From Bacillus sp. V3-13 (GTDB taxonomy: Bacteria > Bacillota > Bacilli > Bacillales > Cytobacillaceae), in assembly GCF_002860165.1 (NCBI RefSeq), contig NZ_PGUZ01000012.1, positions 62,001-126,000 of the forward strand: a stretch of 64,000 nt of DNA, given 5' to 3'. How positions within the stretch are numbered: the stretch's first letter is position 1; each line of letters begins with the position of its first letter. The notes under the pieces are model-generated. The model ran no database searches and was not told the DNA's origin. It worked only from the letters and a program-made list of their open reading frames with translations. The translations under genes and the position numbers were made by a program. Shown here one piece after another: positions 35,100 to 43,332 of the stretch.

Positions 35100-37430
35100 G
35101 TGAAACAACACAAACAGCTAAATCAACAAGAACAAATCACTAAGTGGGAGCAAGAGCTAAACGAAACGGGTTATATTTCGAATGAGGGCGAATTGTTAAA
35201 AACAATGTCGCGTTTAGAAGAAGATAATGACCAGGCCGAATTGTCGGTTTTATATACATTGGCAGCACTGTCGAGAAGTCGAAAGAACCATCAGGATTCG
35301 CTTGTTTTGGCATGGATGGAAAAAGCCGCTCAGCTTAATCCTGCCAATGAGCGGGCAACCTCATATCTTGCCCGGTTTGAATGGAAAAAGAACCGGGACC
35401 TTTTGAGCAGCCTTGTCTTTCCTTCGATTAGAGAAACCGATAACCGGACCGCAAAAAAGAAAATTGCCGACCAATATATCGCTATTTGCCGAGTCTTTTT
35501 AGAGGAAGCGGAGGAGCAGCTCCAGCAGCTGGAGAAATGGCAAAAAGCTTTAGTTGTTCTCAACCAGACGGATGTTGAAGCGGTATACGCGAACTTGATT
35601 AAGCTTTTGCATGAAGCGATTGACAACACATCACGCTTGTTAAAGGCGGCGGAAGAGTATGAAGCTTCGATAAGTGGCGTTTTTTATACATCAACCCATG
35701 TCGAGGATCTGAAAACGAGTCTTGCCGAGATTGAGAAAATCAAACTGGAATGGCTTGGACTTTTTACAGAAGAATCAACTAACAGCAAAAAAACGAGCGC
35801 TCTGGAAGAACTGAACGAAATGATTGGATTAGAATCGGTGAAGGAAAGAGTGAGCAATCTCTACCGGTTTTTAAAGTATCAAAAGGAGCGCAAAGCTCTT
35901 GGCTTTCAAACGAAAGATGCGCTGAACCTCAATATTGTCTTAACGGGAAATCCGGGAACGGGGAAAACAACTTTGGCAAGGTTATTCGCCAAAATTTTTC
36001 ATGAGCTTGGAGTTCTACCGGGAGAGGAAGTCATTGAAGCAGACCGATCGCAGCTGATTGGTGCCTATGTGGGCCAAACTGAAGAAAACGTCAGAGCGGT
36101 CGTTGAAAGGGCTGTTGGTGGCGTTTTATTTATTGATGAAGCCTATAGCTTAAAGCGGGACTCACAGTCGGGGAGCGATTACGGACAAACAGCGATCGAC
36201 ACACTTGTCTCATTGATGACCGGCAGCGAGTATGAAGGCAAATTTGCGGTTATACTGGCCGGCTATCCTGAAGAAATGAGACATTTCCTCGATGCCAATC
36301 CTGGTTTGCGAAGCCGTTTTCCAAGCTCCAATCATCTTCACCTTGAGGATTACAGCGAAGCTGAACTGGTTGAAATAGGCGAAAAGCTTGCTTTTGAAAA
36401 TGATTTTATCTTAACAGAAGAAGCGAAGAGAGCACTTGGCGAACGAATTGAACGGGAACGCGTCGACGACACGTTTGGAAATGCCCGGACGGTTCGCAAC
36501 CTCGTCCTTGATGCGATTTTTAAAAAAGGGTCTTCATCTGAAAAACGCAATGATTTTTTGATTTATACTCTTTTAGACAAAGAGGACTTCAGTGAACAAG
36601 CCAGGGAGCCGGAAGAAAGGCCGCTCAAGCGATTAGAGAAGCTGACCGGGTTAACGACTGTGAAAAATGACGTCAAATCATTAATTTCATTTGTTAAAAT
36701 GCAGCAACTCCGCAGAGACCATGGCATGCCGGTTGTACCAATCCAGCTTCATGCCGTTTTTACCGGAAATCCGGGGACCGGGAAAACGACTGTTGCGAAA
36801 ATATATGCGCGGTTGCTCAAAGAATGCGGAATATTGAAACGGGGACACTTAATCGTGGCCAGCAGGGCAGATTTAGTTGCAGGATATGTCGGGCAGACGG
36901 CTATCAAAACAAAGAAGAAAATCAGGGAAGCTCTCGGCGGAGTACTGTTTATTGATGAAGCTTATTCATTGCTCGGGAATGGCCCTGGAGACTTTGGGAG
37001 AGAAGCGATTGATACGCTGGTTGATGAAATGACGAAGCATAATGAAAATCTTGTGGTCATTTTAGCCGGCTACCCAAACGAAATGGAGAGGCTGCTTGAT
37101 AGCAATCCGGGCCTCCGTTCGAGGTTTAAGAAATTCTTTAATTTTCCCGATTATTCCACAGAAGAATTACTCGAAATCATGGAAACGTATGCCGCGTCGT
37201 ATCAATATCAAATAACTGAAGAGGGTAAACAGCTTTTACGTGCTTCTCTTGAACATGCCAATACGAATGGAAATGGCCGTTACGCAACCAATCTTGTCGA
37301 CGAAGCCATCCAATTCCAGGCACTCCGGTTCATGTCGGGCTATTCTGGAGATATGCTTTTAGACAAAACGGCTCAACTAAATAAAGCCGATTTTACAGAA
37401 GCGATGAAAAAAGTAAGTGAAGGGGAATAA
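35100..37430 (+). CDS. Double-AAA ATPase, SpoVK/CbxX-CfxQ family
   Basis: A 776-residue cytoplasmic protein. An N-terminal helical, TPR-like region (about 1-240; LNPANERATSYLARFEWKK) precedes two CbxX/CfxQ-type AAA domains. Each has Walker A GNPGTGKTT (near residues 282 and 555), the pore-proximal YVGQT, Walker B GGVLFIDEAYSL and the arginine finger NPGLRSRF. SpoVK of B. subtilis has one such domain in about 320 residues, so this is a tandem version with an added helical part. The position between tlp and yneP hints at a sporulation link but is not proof. The start is GTG 35100 with a weak ribosome site; it ends four bases before yneP. Confidence 0.85.
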   Translation: MKQHKQLNQQEQITKWEQELNETGYISNEGELLKTMSRLEEDNDQAELSVLYTLAALSRSRKNHQDSLVLAWMEKAAQLNPANERATSYLARFEWKKNRDLLSSLVFPSIRETDNRTAKKKIADQYIAICRVFLEEAEEQLQQLEKWQKALVVLNQTDVEAVYANLIKLLHEAIDNTSRLLKAAEEYEASISGVFYTSTHVEDLKTSLAEIEKIKLEWLGLFTEESTNSKKTSALEELNEMIGLESVKERVSNLYRFLKYQKERKALGFQTKDALNLNIVLTGNPGTGKTTLARLFAKIFHELGVLPGEEVIEADRSQLIGAYVGQTEENVRAVVERAVGGVLFIDEAYSLKRDSQSGSDYGQTAIDTLVSLMTGSEYEGKFAVILAGYPEEMRHFLDANPGLRSRFPSSNHLHLEDYSEAELVEIGEKLAFENDFILTEEAKRALGERIERERVDDTFGNARTVRNLVLDAIFKKGSSSEKRNDFLIYTLLDKEDFSEQAREPEERPLKRLEKLTGLTTVKNDVKSLISFVKMQQLRRDHGMPVVPIQLHAVFTGNPGTGKTTVAKIYARLLKECGILKRGHLIVASRADLVAGYVGQTAIKTKKKIREALGGVLFIDEAYSLLGNGPGDFGREAIDTLVDEMTKHNENLVVILAGYPNEMERLLDSNPGLRSRFKKFFNFPDYSTEELLEIMETYAASYQYQITEEGKQLLRASLEHANTNGNGRYATNLVDEAIQFQALRFMSGYSGDMLLDKTAQLNKADFTEAMKKVSEGE

Positions 37431-37433
37431 AAC

Positions 37434-37862
37434 ATGCATGTTGCGTTGAAGGAAATTGAAGTCCGCTACGCTGAAACAGATCAAATGGGCGTTGTCTACC
37501 ATGCCAATTATCTTATTTGGATGGAGCTCGGGCGTACAAAGTTAATTGAAGATTTAGGGTTTAATTATGCAAAATTAGAAGAGGACGGAATTATTTCACC
37601 TGTCATTGATATTCAAGCATCGTATAAAAAGCCGGTCCGATACGGTGAAAAAGCGCTTGTCAAAACATGGATTGAAGAATATGACGGATTCAGGGTCGCC
37701 TATGCCTACGAAATCGAGGATGAATCCGGCAACATTGCGGTTACGGGCTTATCCAAACATGTTTGCGTCAAAAAAGAAACATTCAGGCCGATTGCTATAA
37801 AAAGAAGTTACCCTGACTGGCATGAGGCTTATGAAAAAGCAAAAAAACGGAACAATCTGTAA
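37434..37862 (+). CDS. yneP: Acyl-CoA thioesterase, YbgC/FadM-like (YneP)
   Basis: A 142-residue hotdog protein. EVRYAETDQMGVVYHANYLIWMELGRT contains the catalytic aspartate of the 4-hydroxybenzoyl-CoA thioesterase group and the family helix. Substrate is unknown for YneP. It starts four bases after the AAA ATPase gene, so the two are probably co-transcribed, and AAGTGAAGGGG before the ATG supplies the ribosome site. Followed closely by yneQ as in B. subtilis. Confidence 0.9.
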   Translation: MHVALKEIEVRYAETDQMGVVYHANYLIWMELGRTKLIEDLGFNYAKLEEDGIISPVIDIQASYKKPVRYGEKALVKTWIEEYDGFRVAYAYEIEDESGNIAVTGLSKHVCVKKETFRPIAIKRSYPDWHEAYEKAKKRNNL

Positions 37863-37880
37863 AGTGACCTGAGGTGAAAT

Positions 37881-38171
37881 TTGTTGGCATTCGGAATTAA
37901 CAGACAGGAGTTGCAGGAGTGGAAAAAGAAAATTGCGGCCGGGGAAATTGCCTTTTTAACGCATTATTGGCTGGATGAACGTTTTCCAGGCTGCAATACT
38001 GTTACAAAAGTAGGCTGCAGCAACATTGGAAAATTGGCAAAATGGGGTGCCAAATATAATCTTAAACCAGAGTGGATTCACCATCGGAAAGACTTTCCGC
38101 ATTTTGACTTGCTTGGTTCAAGGCAAGTGGAGATTTTAAAAGCCGAGGGCTTGTTTGAACATATTTGGTGA
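37881..38171 (+). CDS. yneQ: Conserved hypothetical protein YneQ
   Basis: A 96-residue soluble protein resembling YneQ of Bacillus, with LTHYWLDERFPGCNTVTKVGC and WIHHRKDFPHFDLLGSRQ. Two cysteines and several histidines are conserved-looking, but no function is known. It starts with TTG (37881 or 37884) after GAGGTG, 19 bases past yneP. A bidirectional terminator separates it from convergent yneR. Confidence 0.85.
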   Translation: MLAFGINRQELQEWKKKIAAGEIAFLTHYWLDERFPGCNTVTKVGCSNIGKLAKWGAKYNLKPEWIHHRKDFPHFDLLGSRQVEILKAEGLFEHIW

Positions 38172-38203
38172 AATATATAACTCTAATGCAGGTTAAACAG
38201 GAA

Positions 38204-38226
38204 AGCAGACGCGGTCAGCGTCTGCT
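38204..38226. terminator. Bidirectional terminator between yneQ and yneR
   Basis: AGCAGACGC / GCGTCTGCT stem with a five-base loop, touching the last base of yneR. Confidence 0.8.
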
Positions 38227-38516
38227 TAATTAGAGTAGTGATATTCAGGTTCTTCCGCTTCTGAATTGTATTCAACGCGGAGATCATGGTCATCAAAATA
38301 CCATAGATCTTTTTCTTCTATATAATAAGTGATGCCGTCCTTATTCGTTTTCGCCCCGATATTAAGCGGCTTTTCATTTGAAATTCCAAGCGAAAAACCT
38401 TGCTGGACAGTGCTGCATCCGCCATACCTGGCAAAAAATCGCACAAAGTCACCGTCTTTCAAGAGCATTTCTTGTTTATACCATTCGGCTGCATCATCGC
38501 TCACAAAGATATTCAT
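38226..38516 (-). CDS. yneR: HesB-like (iron-sulfur biogenesis fold) protein YneR
   Basis: A 96-residue HesB/YadR/YfhF family protein. FVRFFARYGGCSTVQQGFSLGI carries the single family cysteine in the GGCS motif; the C-terminal CGCG of true A-type carriers is absent. The ATG at 38516 has AAGGAGCC upstream; an in-frame ATG at 38534 is less likely. Whether it carries Fe-S clusters is unknown. A second HesB-fold gene that uses selenocysteine lies 1.1 kb away (39657), making two diverged copies in one neighbourhood. Confidence 0.88.
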   Translation of the reverse strand: MNIFVSDDAAEWYKQEMLLKDGDFVRFFARYGGCSTVQQGFSLGISNEKPLNIGAKTNKDGITYYIEEKDLWYFDDHDLRVEYNSEAEEPEYHYSN

Positions 38517-38678
38517 CAGTTCGGCTCCTTCCATCCGCTGTATAATTCTTATTATAAAATATTAATGGCTTTGAAGCGAGTGATCAACGTTACAACACAG
38601 AGTGACCAGGTCAAAAATTCGTGATACGATCTGGGCGAATGCCCAGTTTTCAAAGCTGGAAACAGAGCCAAAAAAGGA

Positions 38679-39485
38679 TTAAGATATCGTAATCACACCG
38701 CTCAAAATCATGAGCAGATTGAGACAGATATGCCATAATGCAGCTGGAAGCAGGCTCGCAGACCGGATCGTTAAGCCGGCGAGAAAAAGGCCGCCAATTG
38801 CAAATCCAAGGCATGAAATAAACGAATAGCCATACGCAAGATGGGAAAAGCCGAATGCGGCACCATTGAAGAGTACCGCCCACTTTTCGCCAACCATTGC
38901 CGCAAATCTTGTTAATAATACTCCTCTCCAAAGAATTTCTTCGAGCAGGCCGTTTACGAGTGAAAATGCTGCGATAAAAAGCGGTGCCTCGAGGAGGAAA
39001 AGCTCTCCTCCATTGAAGAATATAAAGAACAAGAAGACAGCAATATTTACGCTGAGCGCGGCAGCGAGAAATCCGCTTGCTTTCAAAGAGTGGAAACCGC
39101 TCCAAATAAACGGGAAATAAATTTTTTCATTCCAATCCGGCCGGTTCCAATATAGATTGGCTTTCCTTTTAAACATGTAAGCAACGTACGAAATCAGCAA
39201 AATCGGTACCAGAATCAAGAATCTGTTCATCACTGCGTTAACATAGCTGTTGGTTACGATTGCATCCAAAAACCGGTCTCCGTACAGCTGCAGCAGTTGA
39301 CCGGCGAGAAAAGCGAGGGTAACCCAGATGAACAGACGGTTCTCTTCTTTGATAAATGCAATTGCAATAAACAATCCTAAACTAAACAAAGCTAATAAAG
39401 TAAATAATTGAAGCTCAAACAAAAGAATCATGAAAACAAATAAACTGATTAGAATGAATCCTATCATATGATTGCTCTTTTCCAT
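38679..39485 (-). CDS. CPBP-family intramembrane metalloprotease
   Basis: A 268-residue membrane protein with about seven hydrophobic segments and the CAAX-protease/bacteriocin-processing signature: EEILWRGVLL (EExxxR), FGFSHLAYG (second motif histidine) and HICLNLL (HxxxN). Such proteases cleave within membranes; bacterial roles include peptide processing and immunity. ATG 39485 has GAGG eight bases upstream; ATG 39491 is also possible. No peptide precursor gene is visible next to it. This gene is an insertion relative to the B. subtilis order. Confidence 0.85.
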   Translation of the reverse strand: MEKSNHMIGFILISLFVFMILLFELQLFTLLALFSLGLFIAIAFIKEENRLFIWVTLAFLAGQLLQLYGDRFLDAIVTNSYVNAVMNRFLILVPILLISYVAYMFKRKANLYWNRPDWNEKIYFPFIWSGFHSLKASGFLAAALSVNIAVFLFFIFFNGGELFLLEAPLFIAAFSLVNGLLEEILWRGVLLTRFAAMVGEKWAVLFNGAAFGFSHLAYGYSFISCLGFAIGGLFLAGLTIRSASLLPAALWHICLNLLMILSGVITIS

Positions 39486-39656
39486 TATCATGCCTCATTT
39501 CCCAACAAAGAATATTTTACCATTATCAGCAACATTTTGTTTAACTTTATTGGAAAGATACTATCACGCAGGGCTTGAATTTCTCAGGTTTTAACCTGGA
39601 TTAGTTTTAAATGAATAAAGAAGGGTAAAGCAACTCAAAATACAAGGGGTGATTCG

Positions 39657-39947
39657 ATGTTGAAAATGACAGAAAAAGCTCATGATGCAATCCATAAAGC
39701 AGTCGAGAAAGAGAAAAAGTTTCTGGACGAAGAGCTTTTCGTTCGGCTTTCGATGGGAATTGGCTGAGGAGGTCCCCAATTGAAGCTGTCTCTGGAGGAG
39801 CGGCCTTTAGAAGCTGATGAAGTTATTGAATTTGAAGAAATAAAAGTGGTTATTCACGAGCGGGATGCTGTTTATTTTAACAACGTCAAGCTTGATTTTG
39901 TAGAGGATGTCTTTGGGAAAGGGCGTTTCCAATTGTTGAAGATTTGA
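39657..39947 (+). CDS. HesB-like selenoprotein (in-frame UGA at codon 37)
   Basis: Reading through TGA 39765-39767 gives 96 residues in one frame: LKMTEKAHDAIHKAVEKEKK, then FVRLSMGIG-Sec-GGPQLKLSLEE, and KVVIHERDAVYFNNVKLDF. This is the HesB/IscA-like fold with Sec at the position of the first conserved cysteine, and matches the HesB-like selenoprotein group known from bacterial selenoproteome surveys. The downstream Cys pair of IscA is absent. AAGGGG lies seven bases before the ATG. A hairpin follows the UGA. Without Sec decoding it appears as a 36-codon scrap and goes unannotated. Confidence 0.9.
39785..39804 (+). promoter_or_regulatory. Candidate bacterial SECIS hairpin in the HesB-like gene
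   Basis: GCTGTCT and GGAGCGGC-type arms pair with one bulged A and two or three G-U pairs, leaving loop CTGGA. The loop starts about 25 bases after the UGA. Geometry fits, but the stem is weaker than those in selD and the SelW-like gene. Confidence 0.5.
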
Positions 39948-39996
39948 GACTCCCATGGCTATAACGCCCGAGCGTTACCTCGTTTCTCCCGTTTGC

Positions 39997-40038
39997 AAAA
40001 AAAGCGGCTCCCCGGTCGATTTGGGGCAGCCGCTTTTT
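39997..40038. terminator. Bidirectional terminator between HesB-like selenoprotein gene and 40060 gene
   Basis: AAAAAGCGGCT-CCCC / GGGG-AGCCGCTTTTT stem with one unpaired base, between convergent genes. Confidence 0.9.
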
Positions 40039-40059
40039 AATGATTATCACAGCACTTTT

Positions 40060-40248
40060 TTAGCGCTGATCCATCATCTCTAAAAAATCGATCAATTCAT
40101 CAAAGTTGTGGATTGTTTTTAACGGGATGCCTTCGCAATCGTAATCAGGCTGAAAATGAAAAAAATCCACATGGAACTCTTCGTCCTCATGTTCCTGCAC
40201 CGAGGTTGCGAAAATAAGCTCGCCTGTTTTCAAGTGCAATTCATTCAT
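40060..40248 (-). CDS. Small acidic hypothetical protein
   Basis: A 62-residue acidic protein (LKTGELIFATSVQEHEDEEF; NFDELIDFLEMMDQR) that I do not recognise. Support comes from AGGAAGGTG eight bases upstream of its ATG and from its tidy placement between a terminator and the histidine-kinase gene. No membrane segment or signal is seen. Confidence 0.65.
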   Translation of the reverse strand: MNELHLKTGELIFATSVQEHEDEEFHVDFFHFQPDYDCEGIPLKTIHNFDELIDFLEMMDQR

Positions 40249-40417
40249 TGCTGAACACCTTCCTAAACAGCTACTGTTCTTATAACTAGTTTAAACGATA
40301 ATCAGCAGCAAACTTCTTGATTTATTGACAAAAAAATGAATTTATCTTGATGAGATTGCAGGCATGATTGTACCAGGCCCGGCTTCTTTAACAAAGAAGC
40401 AGCCAGCGATTTAAATA

Positions 40418-41536
40418 TTAAATTGTCACTAATTTACTCGCAATCGGAAGAGCAATTTTAAACGTTGTCCCTTTATCAACCGTACTATCAACGTATATTT
40501 TGCCTCCATAGCTTTCAACAATTTTTTTGCACACTGACAAACCGATCCCGGTTCCCGTTTCTTTCGTCGTATAGAAAGGATTGAACAGCTTCTCGGCCGT
40601 TTTTTCGGCGATTCCGCAGCCGTTGTCTTCAATAAAAATATACGCACAGCCTGAACATACTTCTGTCTTTAGTTGAATCGATCCCTGTCTTTTGCCGCCC
40701 AATTCATCGACGGCCTCCAATGCATTTTTTACCATGTTGACCAACACTTGTTTCAATTGTTTATTATCGATATGTAAAAGTGCATCCCGCTCGTCATATT
40801 CTACTGCAAAACGGATGCTCCGCAAGTGTGCCTCACTTTCAAAAAGCATAAAAATTTCCCGGATGACCGTATTTAAATATACATACTCTGTTTTATTTTC
40901 CTTCGGTTTCGCAGCATTCAAAAATTCATAAATGATATCGTTGGCCCTGTTAATCTCTTCGAGGGCTACATTCGCATATTCTTCTTTCCCAATTTTAACT
41001 AAATAGGGTTGGATAAGCTGAATAAATCCTTTCACAGTAGTAAGCGGGTTTCGTATTTCATGGGCAATCCCGGCGGCAAGCTGTTCTACCGTAGCAATAT
41101 GGCTGGATGCGACCGCTGCTTCGTGCATTTCTTTTGCGGCTTTTTCGAAAGCTTGTTTTTTCTCGGCAAGCTGCCTCTGAAAAAAGGTAAGCTTACTCTC
41201 AACAATCGTGATTAAATTTTGAATATCTGCCGCATTGGCTTCGTTGGGAAAGCAAAAAAGATGGATTCCTGGTTCGGAAACAGCTTTGTAAATGGTATAG
41301 GTCATATAACCGTCATCCGCATGGTTCATAGGAATAGTGAAAAAGGTCGTATTTGGCGAATCAAATAAGAAAGAGCGGAGTTTTTCTTGATCGCCCTCCA
41401 TCACCAGCTCTGAAAAGGTATATGGGGCGTGAAAAGCGATTTCCGCATATTTCGACGCCTTCAATACCATTAAATTATGATCAATACAAAAATAGGGAAA
41501 AGGCAGTTTTTCTAAAACGTTCTCATATGAGTCCAT
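40418..41536 (-). CDS. Soluble sensor histidine kinase, sporulation-kinase type
   Basis: A 372-residue kinase with no membrane segment. A degenerate PAS-like domain (residues 1-100; PFPYFCIDHNLMVLKASK) and a coiled linker lead into the phosphoacceptor helix EQLAAGIAHEIRNPLTTVKGFIQL, whose wording is that of KinA-KinE sporulation kinases. The ATPase domain has NMVKNALEAV (N-box), IEDNGCGI (G1), FNPFYTTKETGTGIGL (F and G2). No response regulator gene is adjacent, as expected for a phosphorelay kinase that feeds Spo0F. The signal is unknown. Confidence 0.88.
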   Translation of the reverse strand: MDSYENVLEKLPFPYFCIDHNLMVLKASKYAEIAFHAPYTFSELVMEGDQEKLRSFLFDSPNTTFFTIPMNHADDGYMTYTIYKAVSEPGIHLFCFPNEANAADIQNLITIVESKLTFFQRQLAEKKQAFEKAAKEMHEAAVASSHIATVEQLAAGIAHEIRNPLTTVKGFIQLIQPYLVKIGKEEYANVALEEINRANDIIYEFLNAAKPKENKTEYVYLNTVIREIFMLFESEAHLRSIRFAVEYDERDALLHIDNKQLKQVLVNMVKNALEAVDELGGKRQGSIQLKTEVCSGCAYIFIEDNGCGIAEKTAEKLFNPFYTTKETGTGIGLSVCKKIVESYGGKIYVDSTVDKGTTFKIALPIASKLVTI

Positions 41537-41856
41537 TTCCGAACCATCCTTATCATCATTATTAAAAATCCGCTTACCTAAATCGCACAGTCAATATACT
41601 CTATGGTTAATAAAGAATGATTATGTCAAATTTTGTGGTCTAAAAAAAGAGTTTGACGGTAAATAAGACTTTCATACCATTATCATACCAAAATACCCCA
41701 TGTGTTAGCAATAACGCACAAAATATTTCTTTTTTTAGAACATACAACATCTGCAAGTAGAAATGTTCTAAATGAAGCGAATTTTTTATGGACTTTGGAT
41801 CTGAAAGCCGCAAGGAAGATCGGGATTTATGGGATGCATGGTAAAACAAGTGCAGA
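41537..41856. other. Intergenic region without recognisable gene
   Basis: About 320 bases between the kinase start and the plsY terminator. TTGACT near 41591 on the minus strand may belong to the kinase promoter. Two short open frames here (minus 41640-41849; plus 41702-41953) lack ribosome sites and recognisable sequence. No other element was seen. Confidence 0.5.
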
Positions 41857-41899
41857 AAAATGGCTGCAGAGGAAAGTATTCATCCTCTACAGCCATTTT
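41857..41899 (-). terminator. Terminator of plsY
   Basis: AAAATGGCTG-AGAGGA paired arms with one mismatch and a nine-base loop, followed on the minus strand by TTTTTC. It overlaps the last codons of plsY. Confidence 0.85.
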
Positions 41900-42471
41900 A
41901 CTTTAGGTTCCGTTTTATTGATAATCCTCTTAATATTGGCCCGGTGCCGGTAGAATACAAAAATACCAAGAATCGAGACGACAATGATGAGCGGAAGATC
42001 ACCAAAGAAGATTGCGTAAACAACCGCGCCGATTGCTGCCGTCATCGACGATAGAGAGACATACTTCGTTATGTATAGACTGATGAAAAAGATTAGCAGT
42101 ATGATGACAAACATCGGTGGCGCATAAAATAGCAGTACTCCGCCCGATGTTGCGACTGCCTTGCCGCCCCGGAACCCCGCAAACAACGGGTACATATGGC
42201 CAATAACTGAAACAACACCTGTCAGTAATGGATGAAGATCTGATCCAAACAAAACAGGCAGTGACGCCGCAAGTGTTCCTTTCAAAATATCGGCAATTGT
42301 AACAATCAGCCCTGCTTTTACTCCGAGAGTCCGGAATGTATTGGTTCCTCCAAGGTTGCCGCTTCCATGCTGGCGGATATCGGTTCCGTAGAAAACTTTT
42401 CCGATAATCAGGCCTGACGGAATTGACCCCAGTAAATAAGCTAATAAAATGATTAATGCGTCGACCGCCAT
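41887..42471 (-). CDS. plsY: Acyl-phosphate:glycerol-3-phosphate acyltransferase
   Basis: A 194-residue membrane enzyme with five hydrophobic segments. It acylates glycerol-3-phosphate using acyl phosphate, the first step of phospholipid synthesis in Gram-positives. The three conserved loops are [50 protein letters not shown] (phosphate-binding) and the HRANIKRI tail. Gene position just before parE-parC in the divergent direction is as in B. subtilis (yneS). GGAGTG lies before the ATG. Confidence 0.95.
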   Translation of the reverse strand: MAVDALIILLAYLLGSIPSGLIIGKVFYGTDIRQHGSGNLGGTNTFRTLGVKAGLIVTIADILKGTLAASLPVLFGSDLHPLLTGVVSVIGHMYPLFAGFRGGKAVATSGGVLLFYAPPMFVIILLIFFISLYITKYVSLSSMTAAIGAVVYAIFFGDLPLIIVVSILGIFVFYRHRANIKRIINKTEPKVKWL

Positions 42472-42699
42472 GAATTCACTCCTTCACCGGTGACAAAATA
42501 AATCGCTCCCCGAACATATTATAGCAGATCAATCAGGGATTTAGATAGGTTTGCTGACAATAAATTAACCAGTACGAGGCAACAACCTGGAATAAGTAAA
42601 CAATCATCCAAGTACCAGCTGCTTCTAAACTGTTTGAATTTCCGGTTACGGGGTAAATGAAAACGGATTACCCATTAATAGAAAAGGAGAGATTTAAAC

Positions 42700-43026
42700 A
42701 TGGAACATCAGATGAATCAATCTAATTCTGGTATGGATGGAAGAGTTGAAGCAAAGCTAAATGACCTCGGCAATGAAAAAAAAGAAGAGATCCTGGCCAA
42801 TTTTGATGAATTTAAAAGCTATTTGGGAGATAAAGTTTCAAAAGGAAAGAAGCTGGGGCTTGATGAAGAGCAGCTTGCAAACGCTGCCCAGAAGGTTGGC
42901 GATTATCTTGCCCAAAAGGAAGAGCCGCGCAATCGTGAAGAAAAGTTATTGCAGGAACTGTGGCAAGTCGCGAGCGAAGAAGAAAAGCATATGCTTGCCC
43001 ATATGCTGGTAAAACTGGTTCATTAA
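42700..43026 (+). CDS. DUF3243 family protein
   Basis: A 108-residue soluble protein. FDEFKSYLGDKVSKGKKLGLDEEQL, KVGDYLAQKEEPRNREEKLLQELW and EEEKHMLAHMLVKLV follow the DUF3243 pattern seen in B. subtilis YmfJ, with a 25-residue N-terminal extension. AAAGGAGAG precedes the ATG. Function unknown. Just downstream lies an IS605-type 3' relic. Confidence 0.8.
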   Translation: MEHQMNQSNSGMDGRVEAKLNDLGNEKKEEILANFDEFKSYLGDKVSKGKKLGLDEEQLANAAQKVGDYLAQKEEPRNREEKLLQELWQVASEEEKHMLAHMLVKLVH

Positions 43027-43049
43027 AAAAACAAAATGCTTAATATATG

Positions 43050-43141
43050 AACTGTCGGGACGACAGGGATAGCCTACTCAATTAGGGTTCATTGGAGCTC
43101 TGTACGCAGGAATCTCGCGACTTTAGTCGTGAGAGGTTCAA
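43050..43141 (+). mobile_element. Relic of the 3' end of an IS200/IS605-family element (TnpB tail and right end)
   Basis: The stretch from the GTCGGGACGACAGGGATAG block to GAGAGGTTCAA has the layout of the end of tnpB and right end of IS605/IS1341-type elements: a conserved GGTTCATTGGAGCTCTGTACG block, then the subterminal hairpin CTCGCGACT-TT-AGTCGTGAG (43114-43133). No TnpB body, TnpA or left end is present. This part overlaps what would be the 3' end of the omega RNA scaffold, with the flanking bases from 43142 in the guide position. Confidence 0.6.
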
Positions 43142-43332
43142 GTGATTCAAAAAGCATTGGGCTTTACGACCTATTAATCTATTTTTCTTCAAAGAATCGG
43201 GATAACCGGTTCTTTTTCTATTCATGATGAAACTATTTACCAGTTTTTTTCGTTTACAGTTATGGGATAAAAAAAGATTGGTTTCATAGATATGATTATG
43301 GGTAAACAATCCTTTTCATTTCCAGCAAGCTT

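Noticed and set aside
41640-41953. Two overlapping open frames (minus 69 residues, plus 83 residues) before plsY
   Set aside because: Neither has a ribosome site, plausible composition or recognisable sequence; the right part overlaps the plsY terminator.
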